Positions 5,711 through 12,505 of a DNA stretch of 13,625 bases are shown piece after piece; within the stretch, counting starts at the first letter, position 1, and every line of letters starts with the position of its first letter. The stretch covers positions 1 to 13,625 of the forward strand of contig NZ_JOAJ01000019.1 of assembly GCF_000720425.1 (NCBI RefSeq). Reading direction: 5' to 3'. The position numbers and the translations under genes were made by a program. This stretch comes from Nocardia rhamnosiphila NBRC 108938. Lineage in GTDB: Bacteria > Actinomycetota > Actinomycetes > Mycobacteriales > Mycobacteriaceae. The notes beneath the pieces are model-generated. The model was not told the DNA's origin. It did not search any database and saw nothing but the letters and a program-made list of their open reading frames with translations.

Positions 5711-7135
5711 ATGCATACCGGTCGGGATCAAACACACCCATTGTCCGCCGCAACGGCCGCGCCGAGGACCTACGATCCCGATTCGGCGGATCAACTGACC
5801 GCGTCGTCCCGGCCCGATATCGCCCCTGCGGACCCCGGTGCCCGGGAGCCGCTGGCCCGGGCGCTGTCGCTGCAGGCGGTCATCTACGGGTTACCGAGCG
5901 CCTACCAGTACGCGAGCATGTGCGCCCAATGCGCGCCCACCGGTGACGACAACCTCTGGACGTTGAACGAGTTCCGCCACAGCCGACAACTCGCCGGACC
6001 GTCCTACCAGGCCTTCCGCGTACCCAACGTCGACACTCTGTACTCCAACGCCTGGCTCGACCTCACACAAGGGCCCGCGCTGCTCGACCTCCCCGACTTC
6101 GGCCCCCGCTACTACACCCTCAATTTTCTTGACGCCTACAGCAATGCGAGCAATATCAGCGCGCGCACCCACCCGGGCCGACACCGCTTCCTCATAGCCA
6201 CCACCGACTGGACCGGACCGGTCCCACCCGGCCTCACCCTCTTCCGCGTGGCCACCCCGCTCATGTGGATCCTGATGCGGATCCAAGCTTTTGGCGCCGA
6301 CGACCTGACGAATGTCCACAAGCTCCAGAACGCGGCCCGCATCCAGCACGACGGCGACCGCCACCGAACATGGCCCGTGTTGAGCCAAACCCACGTGGAG
6401 ACCTCGCCGAAAGCCTTCCTCAGCGCTCTCGACACGTCACTGCGAATCAACGGCGTCCCCGCCCGCGATGCCGCACACGTCAGGCAATTCCGGTTCCTCG
6501 GCCTCTGCGCCGACGATCGAACCCCCGGGAACCTGGGCGGAACGAGCGATCACGGTGTGCGAGCGGGTTTCCACGACGCGATGCAGCTACTGGCGCAGTC
6601 GCGGCCGCTGCTCGGCGAACCGATCGGCACCGGCTGGACACAAGTCCTCGACAAAGGCGCTCACGGCGACAACTTCCTGGCCCGTGCCGTCATGAACTTC
6701 GTCGGGCTCGCAGCGAACGTCGTCGAGGAAAACTGCTCTTACAACACTTATGCCGACGCCAACGGGGACCCCCTCACCGGAGCCGGCGACCGCTCGTACC
6801 GCATCGACGTCACCGACCCGCCTCCCGCCGAGGCGTTCTGGAGCATCACCCTCTACGAGGCCGACACCGGCCGCCTCTACGACGCACCGAAAGCCCGATA
6901 CTCGGTCGGGAGCGGAACCGGACCCGAACGCCCTACCCCGCCCGACGGCCCGGCAGCGATCACAATCAGCACCGAACCGCCTACCGACGCCGGCACCTGG
7001 CTGCCGTGCCCCCCACGCCCCTTCTTCCTGGTCCTGCGGATGTACCAGCCCACCGCAGCAGCCACAACCGGTGGATGGAGGCCACCACCGGTACTTCGAA
7101 CCACCGCAGCAACGGCAGGCGATGAACACCGCTGA
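5711..7135 (+). CDS. DUF1254/DUF1214 domain protein (paralogue B)
   Basis: A 474-aa protein of the same two-domain family as the gene at 2312-3625. DUF1254 features are PNVDTLYSNAWLDLT (105-119) and LPDFGPRYYTLNFLDAYSNA (127-146). DUF1214 features are YNTYADANGDPLTG (344-357), PPAEAFWSITLYEADTGRLY (371-390) and WLPCPPRPFFLVLRMYQP (430-447). Residues 1-45 are polar, poorly conserved in look and contain no signal peptide. ATG 5711 is chosen because GAGGAG ends 10 bp before it; an in-frame ATG at 5636 would add 25 residues and has no such site. The gene diverges from the lipoprotein gene across the GAACTGA dyad. The IS30 element begins 79 bp beyond its stop, so the region downstream has been rebuilt. 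Function is unknown; membership is clear. Confidence 0.9.
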   Translation: MHTGRDQTHPLSAATAAPRTYDPDSADQLTASSRPDIAPADPGAREPLARALSLQAVIYGLPSAYQYASMCAQCAPTGDDNLWTLNEFRHSRQLAGPSYQAFRVPNVDTLYSNAWLDLTQGPALLDLPDFGPRYYTLNFLDAYSNASNISARTHPGRHRFLIATTDWTGPVPPGLTLFRVATPLMWILMRIQAFGADDLTNVHKLQNAARIQHDGDRHRTWPVLSQTHVETSPKAFLSALDTSLRINGVPARDAAHVRQFRFLGLCADDRTPGNLGGTSDHGVRAGFHDAMQLLAQSRPLLGEPIGTGWTQVLDKGAHGDNFLARAVMNFVGLAANVVEENCSYNTYADANGDPLTGAGDRSYRIDVTDPPPAEAFWSITLYEADTGRLYDAPKARYSVGSGTGPERPTPPDGPAAITISTEPPTDAGTWLPCPPRPFFLVLRMYQPTAAATTGGWRPPPVLRTTAATAGDEHR

Positions 7136-7213
7136 GGAACCCGACCGCTCAGCAACAGCCGCAGCTGCGCCGCGGCCGGCACCCGGCGTGGCACTCGATG
7201 CAACCCCCCAACC

Positions 7214-7260
7214 ACTGTTCAAAAATCGATCTTGGGCTCAATCGGTCACTGCATCACCGC
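7214..7260. repeat. Left terminal inverted repeat of the IS30 element
   Basis: The reverse complement of the right repeat matches this at 36 of 47 positions. The outer nine bases (ACTGTTCAA) and the inner eleven (TGCATCACCGC) are identical, while the middle is diverged. The repeat ends 30 bp before the transposase GTG start. Confidence 0.85.
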
Positions 7261-7290
7261 GTAGATGATCATGTCGGCGTGGAGGGTTCG

Positions 7291-8454
7291 GTGCGGGACT
7301 ACGGGTTGTCGCCTGCTGGTCAGGACGAGTTGTGGAGACGGTGGCGGGCAGGTGAGTCGCTCAGTTCGATGTCGCGGTCACTCGGGATTCCGCTCCAGCA
7401 TGTGCGCCGGTTCCTGGCCCAGACCGGAGGAGTCCGAAAGCGACCCCGCGCTCGGCAGAGCCGGCATCTGACACTCACCGAGCGTGAGGAGATCTCGCGG
7501 GGCCTGGCTATGGGCTGCTCAGCGCGAATGATCGCGGTGTCGCTGGGTCGCTCGCCGTCGACGATCTCGCGTGAGATCGCCCGCAACGGCGGCCAGAACA
7601 CTTACCGGGCCGCGGCCGCTGACCAACTGGCCTGCCAGCGGGCGCGGCGTCCGAAACCGGCCAAGCTCGCGGCCTGCCCACCCTTGCGGGTGCTGGTGGA
7701 GGACAAGCTGAAATCTCTGTGGTCACCCGAGCAGATCGCCGGGTGGCTGCGGCGACACTTCCCTGACGACCCGGCGATGCGGATCTCGCACGAAGCGATC
7801 TACCTGGCACTGTTCGACCCGCGGCGTAAGGCAATCGACCGCACCCTGACGCAACGGTTGCGCACCGGGCGTCCGATGCGACACCCGAAACGGGCCCGCA
7901 AACCCGACGGACGAGGCGTGATCCGCGCACTCGTACCGATCAGTGAGCGTCCGGCCGAGGTCGAAACCCGGCAGGTCGCCGGTCACTGGGAAGGTGATCT
8001 GGTGATGGGCTCACGGCCGTCGGCGATCGCCACGCTGGTGGAGCGGACCAGCCGGTTCACTGCCTTGGTGGCCCTGCCCGACGGCATCAAAGCCGAGCAG
8101 GTCACACCACATTTGACACGCTTCCTGCTCGGACTGCCCGCACCGATGCGCCGGACCCTGACCTGGGACCGCGGCCGCGAGATCGCCGGCCACCGAGCGA
8201 TCACTGCGGCGACGCAGACGCCGATCTATCTCTGCAAGCCTCGCAGTCCCTGGCAGCGCGGCACGAACGAGAACACCAACCGACTGCTGCGCCAATACCT
8301 ACCAAAGAGCGCTGACCTGCGCCGATTCGACCAGGCCGACCTCGATGCCATCGCCTTCGAACTCAACCACCGGCCCCGCCGGATCCACGGATACCGCAGC
8401 CCGGCCGAGGTTTACGCTGAACACCTGAACAGCGGTGATGCACTGACCCTTTGA
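7291..8454 (+). CDS. IS30-family transposase
   Basis: A 387-aa DDE transposase. An N-terminal helix-turn-helix region (about 10-45) precedes the IS30 family HTH_38 domain LTEREEISRGLAMGCSARMI (62-81), with the recognition helix SPSTISREIARNGG (88-101). The catalytic acids are all present: Asp236 in HWEGDLVMG, Asp293 in LTWDRGREIAGH and Glu327 in WQRGTNENTNRLLRQY. The start is placed at GTG 7291 because GGAGGG ends 4 bp upstream; an in-frame ATG at 7198 lies outside the inverted repeat and cannot belong to the element. The last codons overlap the right inverted repeat. No frameshift or stop is visible, so the enzyme may be active. Confidence 0.95.
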   Translation: MRDYGLSPAGQDELWRRWRAGESLSSMSRSLGIPLQHVRRFLAQTGGVRKRPRARQSRHLTLTEREEISRGLAMGCSARMIAVSLGRSPSTISREIARNGGQNTYRAAAADQLACQRARRPKPAKLAACPPLRVLVEDKLKSLWSPEQIAGWLRRHFPDDPAMRISHEAIYLALFDPRRKAIDRTLTQRLRTGRPMRHPKRARKPDGRGVIRALVPISERPAEVETRQVAGHWEGDLVMGSRPSAIATLVERTSRFTALVALPDGIKAEQVTPHLTRFLLGLPAPMRRTLTWDRGREIAGHRAITAATQTPIYLCKPRSPWQRGTNENTNRLLRQYLPKSADLRRFDQADLDAIAFELNHRPRRIHGYRSPAEVYAEHLNSGDALTL

Positions 8455-8478
8455 GATCGCCATAGTTTCTTGAACAGT
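8432..8478. repeat. Right terminal inverted repeat of the IS30 element
   Basis: Mirror of 7214-7260 with 36 of 47 bases conserved. It contains the final seven codons and the stop of the transposase, so repeat and coding sequence constrain each other. Confidence 0.85.
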
Positions 8479-8529
8479 TGGGCCGAAACGGGCTCCGGCA
8501 CGGGAACGCCCAGGTCGATCAAAATCGGT

Positions 8530-8576
8530 GACTGTTCAATAAACGTGTCGTAAAGTCCGATCGTTCAACAATAGTC
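8530..8576. promoter_or_regulatory. Candidate res/recombinase-binding dyad
   Basis: An imperfect 47-bp dyad: the left half starts GACTGTT and ends AAACG, the right half starts CGTTCAA and ends ATAGTC. It lies 13-59 bp upstream of the serine recombinase ATG, where resolvases usually have their res site and promoter. The left half also contains ACTGTTCAA, the same nine bases as the ends of the IS30 element next door. The assignment rests on position and symmetry only. Confidence 0.35.
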
Positions 8577-8588
8577 CAGCGCCCTTTT

Positions 8589-9239
8589 ATGTACGATTTC
8601 GGGGTGACCGACACCGCTGCGCTCGAACCGCTTTCTCTCGATGGCGATGCCCTGGATCCGATCGGCGGGCCAGGTGCGCTGATCGGGTACGCCCGCGTCT
8701 CGACACGCGACCAGAACCTTGACCGCCAGACCCGCGCGCTGAAGGCTGCCGGGTGCAAAAAGGTGTTCTCCGATAAGAAGTCCGGGAAGGATGTTGAGCG
8801 CGAGCAGCTGGCGAGGTGCCTGGACTACATGCGCGCCGGCGACACCCTCGTGGTGGCCTCCCTGGATCGGCTCGGCCGCAGCCTGCAGGACCTGATCTCG
8901 ATCGTGGCCGACCTGCGCCGCCGCGGTATCGGGTTCCGGTCACTGCACGAATCCCTCGACACCACCACCCCCGGCGGACGCCTGGTGTTCCATGTCTTCG
9001 CCGCGCTGGCCGAGTTTATCCGCGAGCTCATCGTCGAGGGCACCCACGAAGGCCTCGCCGCGGCCCGGGCCCGCGGGCAGCGCCTCGGCCGGCCACCGGC
9101 CATGAGCGAGGAGCAGATCCGCCAGGCCCGCGCGCTGCTCACCCGGCCGGATGAGTCGGTGTCTTCGATCGCGCGGCTGCTGGGGGTCTCGCGGACCACG
9201 CTGTACAAGTACCTGCCGGAACTCACCGCGAGGCCGTGA
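8589..9239 (+). CDS. Serine recombinase (resolvase/invertase family)
   Basis: A 216-aa site-specific recombinase. The catalytic domain (about 31-150) contains GYARVSTRDQNLDRQ with the nucleophile Ser38 and Arg36, then VASLDRLGRSLQDL (89-102) with the catalytic Arg94 and Arg97, and FAALAEFIRELIVEGTHEGL (137-156) at the start of the long helix. A C-terminal helix-turn-helix (about 172-212, ending SRTTLYKYLP) binds DNA. About 30 residues before the usual domain start are extra, so GTG 8604 is a possible alternative start; no good ribosome site precedes either. No Tn3-type transposase is in the window, so this looks like a resolvase left from a transposon or one of a small independent element. 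All active-site residues are intact. Confidence 0.93.
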   Translation: MYDFGVTDTAALEPLSLDGDALDPIGGPGALIGYARVSTRDQNLDRQTRALKAAGCKKVFSDKKSGKDVEREQLARCLDYMRAGDTLVVASLDRLGRSLQDLISIVADLRRRGIGFRSLHESLDTTTPGGRLVFHVFAALAEFIRELIVEGTHEGLAAARARGQRLGRPPAMSEEQIRQARALLTRPDESVSSIARLLGVSRTTLYKYLPELTARP

Positions 9240-9400
9240 GCCGGGTCATCACGGGCGTTTGTCCTGGTCGAAGTCTTTATTTCGTGGTGCGGTCGCGATC
9301 ACCACCCCAGTATTGCCACTGCCCAGAGCCGCCGATCGCGCGACCTGGGCAAAGCCGAACGAAGCAGAGGGACCGGCCGGTGGCTGGAGATACCGCCTGT

Positions 9401-9772
9401 TCAGGCCTGGAGCGCCTCCTCGACGCTGTGGTAGAGCGCAAGGAACTCCTCCAGCCCGGTGATCTCGAGCGGGCGAATCACGGGCCGGTTGTGGTCGACG
9501 GCGATGCGCAGCGGCTGCCGGCGGTTCTCAGCAGCCCTGGCGGCTTTGAGTAAGGCGCTCAGGCCGTGGCCGCCCAGGAATTGCACAGTGGTCAGGTCCA
9601 GGACGCAGAACCCGCCGCGGGTGTGGTCCACCCCCGTACGCACCGCCTGCACCAACTGGTGGGCGGTCGTGTGATCGACCTTCCCGCTCACCGCCACGAC
9701 CGCGACCTCGCCGGCCATCCGATGCCCGATCTCCAGCCGGGAAACCGTCGACGCATCATCGCCTTCAGTCAC
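9401..9772 (-). CDS. STAS-domain anti-sigma factor antagonist-like protein
   Basis: A 123-aa single STAS-domain protein (SpoIIAA/RsbV-like): VAVVAVSGKVDHTTAHQLVQ (23-42), then LDLTTVQFLGGHGLSALLKA (58-77). Family members release a sigma factor by binding its anti-sigma factor and are controlled by phosphorylation of the Ser in a D-S-S-G-L loop. Here the loop reads GGHGL and the serine position is His69, so the usual switch is missing. It starts with GTG 9772, directly following a good -10 element (9780-9785), which points to leaderless translation. No anti-sigma kinase or partner sigma factor is next to it. Fold assignment is strong; the regulatory partner is unknown. Confidence 0.82.
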   Translation of the reverse strand: MTEGDDASTVSRLEIGHRMAGEVAVVAVSGKVDHTTAHQLVQAVRTGVDHTRGGFCVLDLTTVQFLGGHGLSALLKAARAAENRRQPLRIAVDHNRPVIRPLEITGLEEFLALYHSVEEALQA

Positions 9773-9779
9773 CTGTCAA

Positions 9780-9785
9780 ATCTTA
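9780..9785 (-). promoter_or_regulatory. Candidate -10 element giving a leaderless STAS transcript
   Basis: TAAGAT on the minus strand lies 7 bp before the GTG start, the distance at which transcription normally begins. No -35 is clear, and no good ribosome site precedes the GTG, which fits leaderless translation as is common in Mycobacteriales. Confidence 0.45.
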
Positions 9786-9811
9786 TCCCTCAGCGACCAG
9801 GCCGAACAGCC

Positions 9812-10150
9812 TCACCGCACGGGGTCAAAGCTCCCGCCGCAGACATAGCCGCCTTCACCGATTACGCCCCGAGCAGAGATCCACCGCGGACTCGCTGACC
9901 CGGTCGACCAAGGCCTCACTACCAACCCCATGATGGCCAAGACGTTCCCGGCGACGCCTGCGAAGAAAACAGCCATCAGCAGCAGATACAGCGACGCAAG
10001 CCCGCGCCGCGGCGCGGGCTTCTTGCTCTCCAGGGCACCGCCCGCGGCGGCGGCCACCGAGCGTTTATCCGATTCATCAACGGCTAGTTCGCGGGGACCG
10101 GAGGGGGTTAAGCAGTCAGCTCCCTCCGGCCTACCGTCGACCGGAAACAA
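9812..10150 (-). CDS. Possible small membrane protein, doubtful
   Basis: The longest frame gives 112 aa; the first half is probably not all coding and no good start is visible. The plausible part reads KKPAPRRG then a hydrophobic segment LASLYLLLMAVFFAGVAGN continuing to VLAIMGLVV, a basic stretch followed by one or two membrane spans. It lies 39 bp upstream of the STAS gene on the same strand. The 24-bp palindrome at 9998-10021 encodes the KPAPRRGL stretch, so the DNA there may instead be a hairpin or terminator. I recognise no family. It could be a non-coding coincidence. Confidence 0.3.
   Translation of the reverse strand: MFPVDGRPEGADCLTPSGPRELAVDESDKRSVAAAAGGALESKKPAPRRGLASLYLLLMAVFFAGVAGNVLAIMGLVVRPWSTGSASPRWISARGVIGEGGYVCGGSFDPVR
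9998..10021. other. Perfect 24-bp palindrome
   Basis: AAGCCCGCGCCG is followed immediately by its exact reverse complement, with no spacer, and then by TCTTGCTCT on the plus strand. As RNA it would make a very GC-rich stem, with a short pyrimidine run after it in the plus direction. It could be a terminator-like hairpin or a protein-binding palindrome; no gene of plus strand ends nearby. Confidence 0.55.
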
Positions 10151-10301
10151 ACGACTGCCCCCGGCCTACAGCCCGGCCGTCACCCTCGATTCCATTCCAT
10201 TCCCGGCTGCTATCCGGCCGGTTCTCGCGTTCCAGGGTCGCACGTCACGGTATGAGTACCGCTTGCCGCTACCGAGTTCTCGGCACAGACCGGGACCCTG
10301 G

Positions 10302-10502
10302 CGTCGCCGGGCCCTGCTCGGCGAGCGCGGCGCCGTAGACGCTGCCCGAGGTCTGCTCCTTGCACGAACCGATCGGATGCACGGTGATGACGACCGGGTA
10401 GGTCGAGGACGGGTCGAAGCCGTCGGGAAGGTGCAGATCTGCGGCGATGCCCCAGTTCAACGCCTTGATGCTGACGGGTTCGATCGTCTGCGCGGTGGCC
10501 AT
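10302..10502 (-). pseudogene. Truncated alpha/beta hydrolase (N-terminal remnant)
   Basis: From ATG 10502, with GGAG about 5 bp upstream, the protein reads MATAQTIEPVSIKALNWGIA, then ADLHLPDGFDPSSTYPVVIT, then VHPIGSCKEQTSGSVYGAAL followed by AEQG. Strand, HPIGSCKEQT loop and YGAALAEQG helix are characteristic of YcjY/dienelactone-hydrolase-like alpha/beta hydrolases of about 300 aa. After roughly 67 codons similarity stops; the frame runs on to 10269 without the G-x-S-x-G motif or any later part of the fold. The gene is therefore cut off by a deletion or insertion near 10302. It is unrelated to the intact hydrolase at 715-1836 apart from the superfamily. Confidence 0.65.
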
Positions 10503-10682
10503 GTTCGCTCCGTTCCTGATCGTGGTGCGCGGGTATCTCCAGTTCCGAATCAACCCGCTGACGGCGCTGTCTGCCAGCACGCCACCGCACTACTCCGGAG
10601 CCGGTTCCGGCCGGGCGGGCCGGGGCTCCCATCAGCAGGTTCGGGCTGGTTCGAAAGGCCGGTTGGGTGCTATCGCGCCGGT

Positions 10683-10707
10683 GTTTCCCGACCTCGGAAA
10701 TAGGTAT
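10683..10707 (+). promoter_or_regulatory. Candidate SigF/SigB-type (general stress) promoter
   Basis: GTTT (10683-10686), 15 bp, then AGGTAT (10702-10707) is one base off the GTTT-N15-GGGTAT pattern used by actinobacterial SigF/SigB-like factors. The -10 sits between inverted arms CCTCGG and CCGAGG. It points to the 79-aa ORF at 10840. Confidence 0.35.
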
Positions 10708-10839
10708 ATGCCGAGGGTGAACGACCGATGCGGGACCGGTACCTGCTCGACGAAGCTGGTTGCCGTGCAGTTAGCACACACCCCGGTGTCGCCACCATTG
10801 ACCCCGAGGTCCGACCTACCGACCAGAAATACCATCGTC

Positions 10840-11079
10840 ATGTCCATCAATCCGTTCAGCATGTTCGGCTTGGTCGCCGCATTCGATGCCCGCAACGTCC
10901 AAGCCCACCTCACCGGCGCCGTCGATGACTGCACGGTCTGCGCCACCGTGTCCGGCCCGAGCATCATCACCTGCCCGGCCGGCCGCGCCGCCGAGATCAC
11001 TCGCACCGCGCAGCGTCGCTTGACAGCCACCGAGATCCTCGACCGCCTCAGCGTCGTCGGGCCTGTCAACGCCCGGTGA
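10840..11079 (+). CDS. Small hypothetical protein (79 aa)
   Basis: The protein starts MSINPFSMFGLVAAFDARNV, has a Cys-rich middle (CTVC at 31-34 and Cys45), and ends in a helical basic tail AEITRTAQRRLTATEILDRL. Nearly every third codon position in the second half is C or G, strong support for coding on this strand. The ATG at 10840 has no clear ribosome site; the frame is open for over 100 codons upstream, but codon bias fades before 10840. A SigF/SigB-like promoter lies 130 bp upstream and a hairpin follows the stop. I recognise no family. The three cysteines could bind metal or form a disulphide, which is speculation. Confidence 0.5.
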   Translation: MSINPFSMFGLVAAFDARNVQAHLTGAVDDCTVCATVSGPSIITCPAGRAAEITRTAQRRLTATEILDRLSVVGPVNAR

Positions 11080-11329
11080 GGGTCAGGCTGCGGCACCACG
11101 ACGGGTGGGGCCGGTGCTGGTAAGGGCGTGTAGGTGAGTGCCAACCGGCCACCGACATGGAGGGGGTACCGGGAGTTGAGGCTCATCCGGAAGGAAAGTC
11201 ACGCTAAGCGGACGGGGTGAATCCTGGTTGTTGAGCTGGTGATTTCATGTCGGCGTGATTGATGCGGGTGTGCCCAGGTGGGGATGGTTTGGGCGACCGT
11301 CACCATGCATCATTCTTCCGGTCGAGCGC
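11080..11329. other. Non-coding stretch downstream of the 79-aa ORF
   Basis: No supported gene. A GC-rich hairpin GGCCGGT (11109-11115) with ACCGGCC (11144-11150) could terminate the upstream ORF. The remainder (11160-11329) has short frames only, and its base composition looks less like chromosomal coding sequence; it may be a relic of a mobile element, which I cannot name. Confidence 0.35.
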
Positions 11330-12505
11330 TCAGCCGCCCTCGCGTGGAAGTCGTTGGCGCAGAGTCGCCGCCCGGAGCGTGAGGTGATTGCGTTCAGCGA
11401 GGTTCTGTGCCTGCGCGGCGGCCTGCGCGTAGAGCTGTGCCGCCGTGGCGATATCGCCGGCCCGCTCGTGGAGGTAGGCGGCCGAAGCGGTGTACCGGGG
11501 AAGGGCCGGATCGAGTTCGATGAGCGCGGCGAGCCCCGCCTGGGGTCCGTCCGCCGCACCGACGGCGACGGCGCGGTTGAGCCGCACAACCGGACTATCG
11601 GTGAGACGGACGAGTTCGTCGTACCACTCGACGATCTGCACCCAATCGGTTTCGCCGGCTGTCTGCGCGTCGGCGTGCAAGGCCGCGATCGCGGCCTGTG
11701 CCTGGTATTCCCCCAGCCGGTCGCGGGCGAGCGCGGCCTGGAGTACCGCCACCCCCTCGGCGATCAGGTCGCGCTGCCATAGGTCGCGGTCCTGATCGGC
11801 GAGCGGTACGAGGCTGCCGTCGGCACGGGTGCGGGCCGGGCGTCTCGCGTGGTGGAGCAGGAACAGGGCGAGCAGTCCCGCGACCTCTGGGTCTCCGGTG
11901 GTGGCGGCCAGCTGCCGGGCCAGCCGGATCGCCTCCGCAGCGAGGTCGATATCGCCGCTGTAACCCTCGTTGAACACCAGATACAGCACTCGGAGCACGG
12001 TGCTCAGGTCTCCCGGACGATCCAGGCGGACCTCGCTCACGGTGCGTTTGGCCCGGCTTATCCGCTGCGCCATTGTCGCTTCGGGTACGAGATAGGCCTG
12101 CGCGATCTGACGGGTGGTGAGGCCGCCGACGGCCCGCAGCGTCAGGGCCACGGCCGATGCGGAGGTGAGACTCGGGTGCGCGCACAGAAAGTAGAGCTGC
12201 AGCGTTTCGTCCGTCCCGGCGACCGGCCCGGGTTCGGTGGTCGACTCGGTGACCCGGAGCTCGCGGCGGCGACGCGCGCTCTCGGACCGGGCGAGGTCGA
12301 GGAAGCAATGCCACGCGGTCGTGATCAGCCAGCCCTTGGAGTCCTCGGGACACTTCTCCGGCCACGTCTGCACAGCCCGGACCAGCGCTTCCTGGACGGC
12401 ATCTTCGGCGGTCGCGAAGTCGGCCCCGCGGTGGACGAGGGCCGCCAGGACACCTGGGATCAGGTCCCGTAGTCGGCCCGCGTCCACCGCGTCGGCGGCC
12501 GTCAT
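11330..12505 (-). CDS. ECF RNA polymerase sigma factor, ECF42 type with TPR-like C-terminal domain
   Basis: A 391-aa sigma factor. Region 2 spans about 13-80, with DFATAEDAVQEALVRAVQTW at 29-48 and GWLITTAWHCFLDLARSE to about 75. Region 4 is about 115-160, with the helix-turn-helix LTTRQIAQAYLVPEATMAQR (129-148). It is followed by VLRVLYLVFNEGYSGD (170-185), the conserved linker of ECF42. Residues 190-391 are helical repeats resembling TPRs, such as LDPALPRYTASAAYLHERAG. In this group the C-terminal extension, rather than a membrane anti-sigma factor, is thought to control activity. ATG 12505 is chosen because it overlaps the TGA of the YCII gene (ATGA), i.e. coupled translation; a longer form to 12553 lies inside that gene. 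Signal unknown. Confidence 0.92.
   Translation of the reverse strand: MTAADAVDAGRLRDLIPGVLAALVHRGADFATAEDAVQEALVRAVQTWPEKCPEDSKGWLITTAWHCFLDLARSESARRRRELRVTESTTEPGPVAGTDETLQLYFLCAHPSLTSASAVALTLRAVGGLTTRQIAQAYLVPEATMAQRISRAKRTVSEVRLDRPGDLSTVLRVLYLVFNEGYSGDIDLAAEAIRLARQLAATTGDPEVAGLLALFLLHHARRPARTRADGSLVPLADQDRDLWQRDLIAEGVAVLQAALARDRLGEYQAQAAIAALHADAQTAGETDWVQIVEWYDELVRLTDSPVVRLNRAVAVGAADGPQAGLAALIELDPALPRYTASAAYLHERAGDIATAAQLYAQAAAQAQNLAERNHLTLRAATLRQRLPREGG

Larger units (their letters stand above)
7214..8478 (+). mobile_element. Complete IS30-family insertion sequence
   Basis: A 1265-bp element defined by imperfect 47-bp terminal inverted repeats (7214-7260 and 8432-8478), both starting ACTGTTCAA on their outer side and ending TGCATCACCGC inside. 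One intact IS30-type transposase gene lies between, reading plus. I find no clear 2-3 bp target duplication (acc before, tgg after). The exact outermost bases are uncertain by a few positions. Confidence 0.85.

Noticed and set aside
7211..8481. Target-site duplication of the IS30 element
   Set aside because: The bases next to the repeats (acc and tgg) do not match, even allowing a shift of a few bases.
9930..10703. 257-codon plus-strand frame
   Set aside because: Low-complexity Arg/Pro/Ala composition, overlaps the hydrolase remnant in antisense, and has no recognisable domain.
10728..10928. 66-codon plus-strand frame right after the SigF-like promoter
   Set aside because: The first 40 residues look passable, but the tail turns into His/Arg/Pro sequence produced by the overlapping 79-aa frame; not enough to call.
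10632..11186. 184-codon minus-strand frame
   Set aside because: It opposes the 79-aa ORF, whose codon bias is better, and resembles no family.
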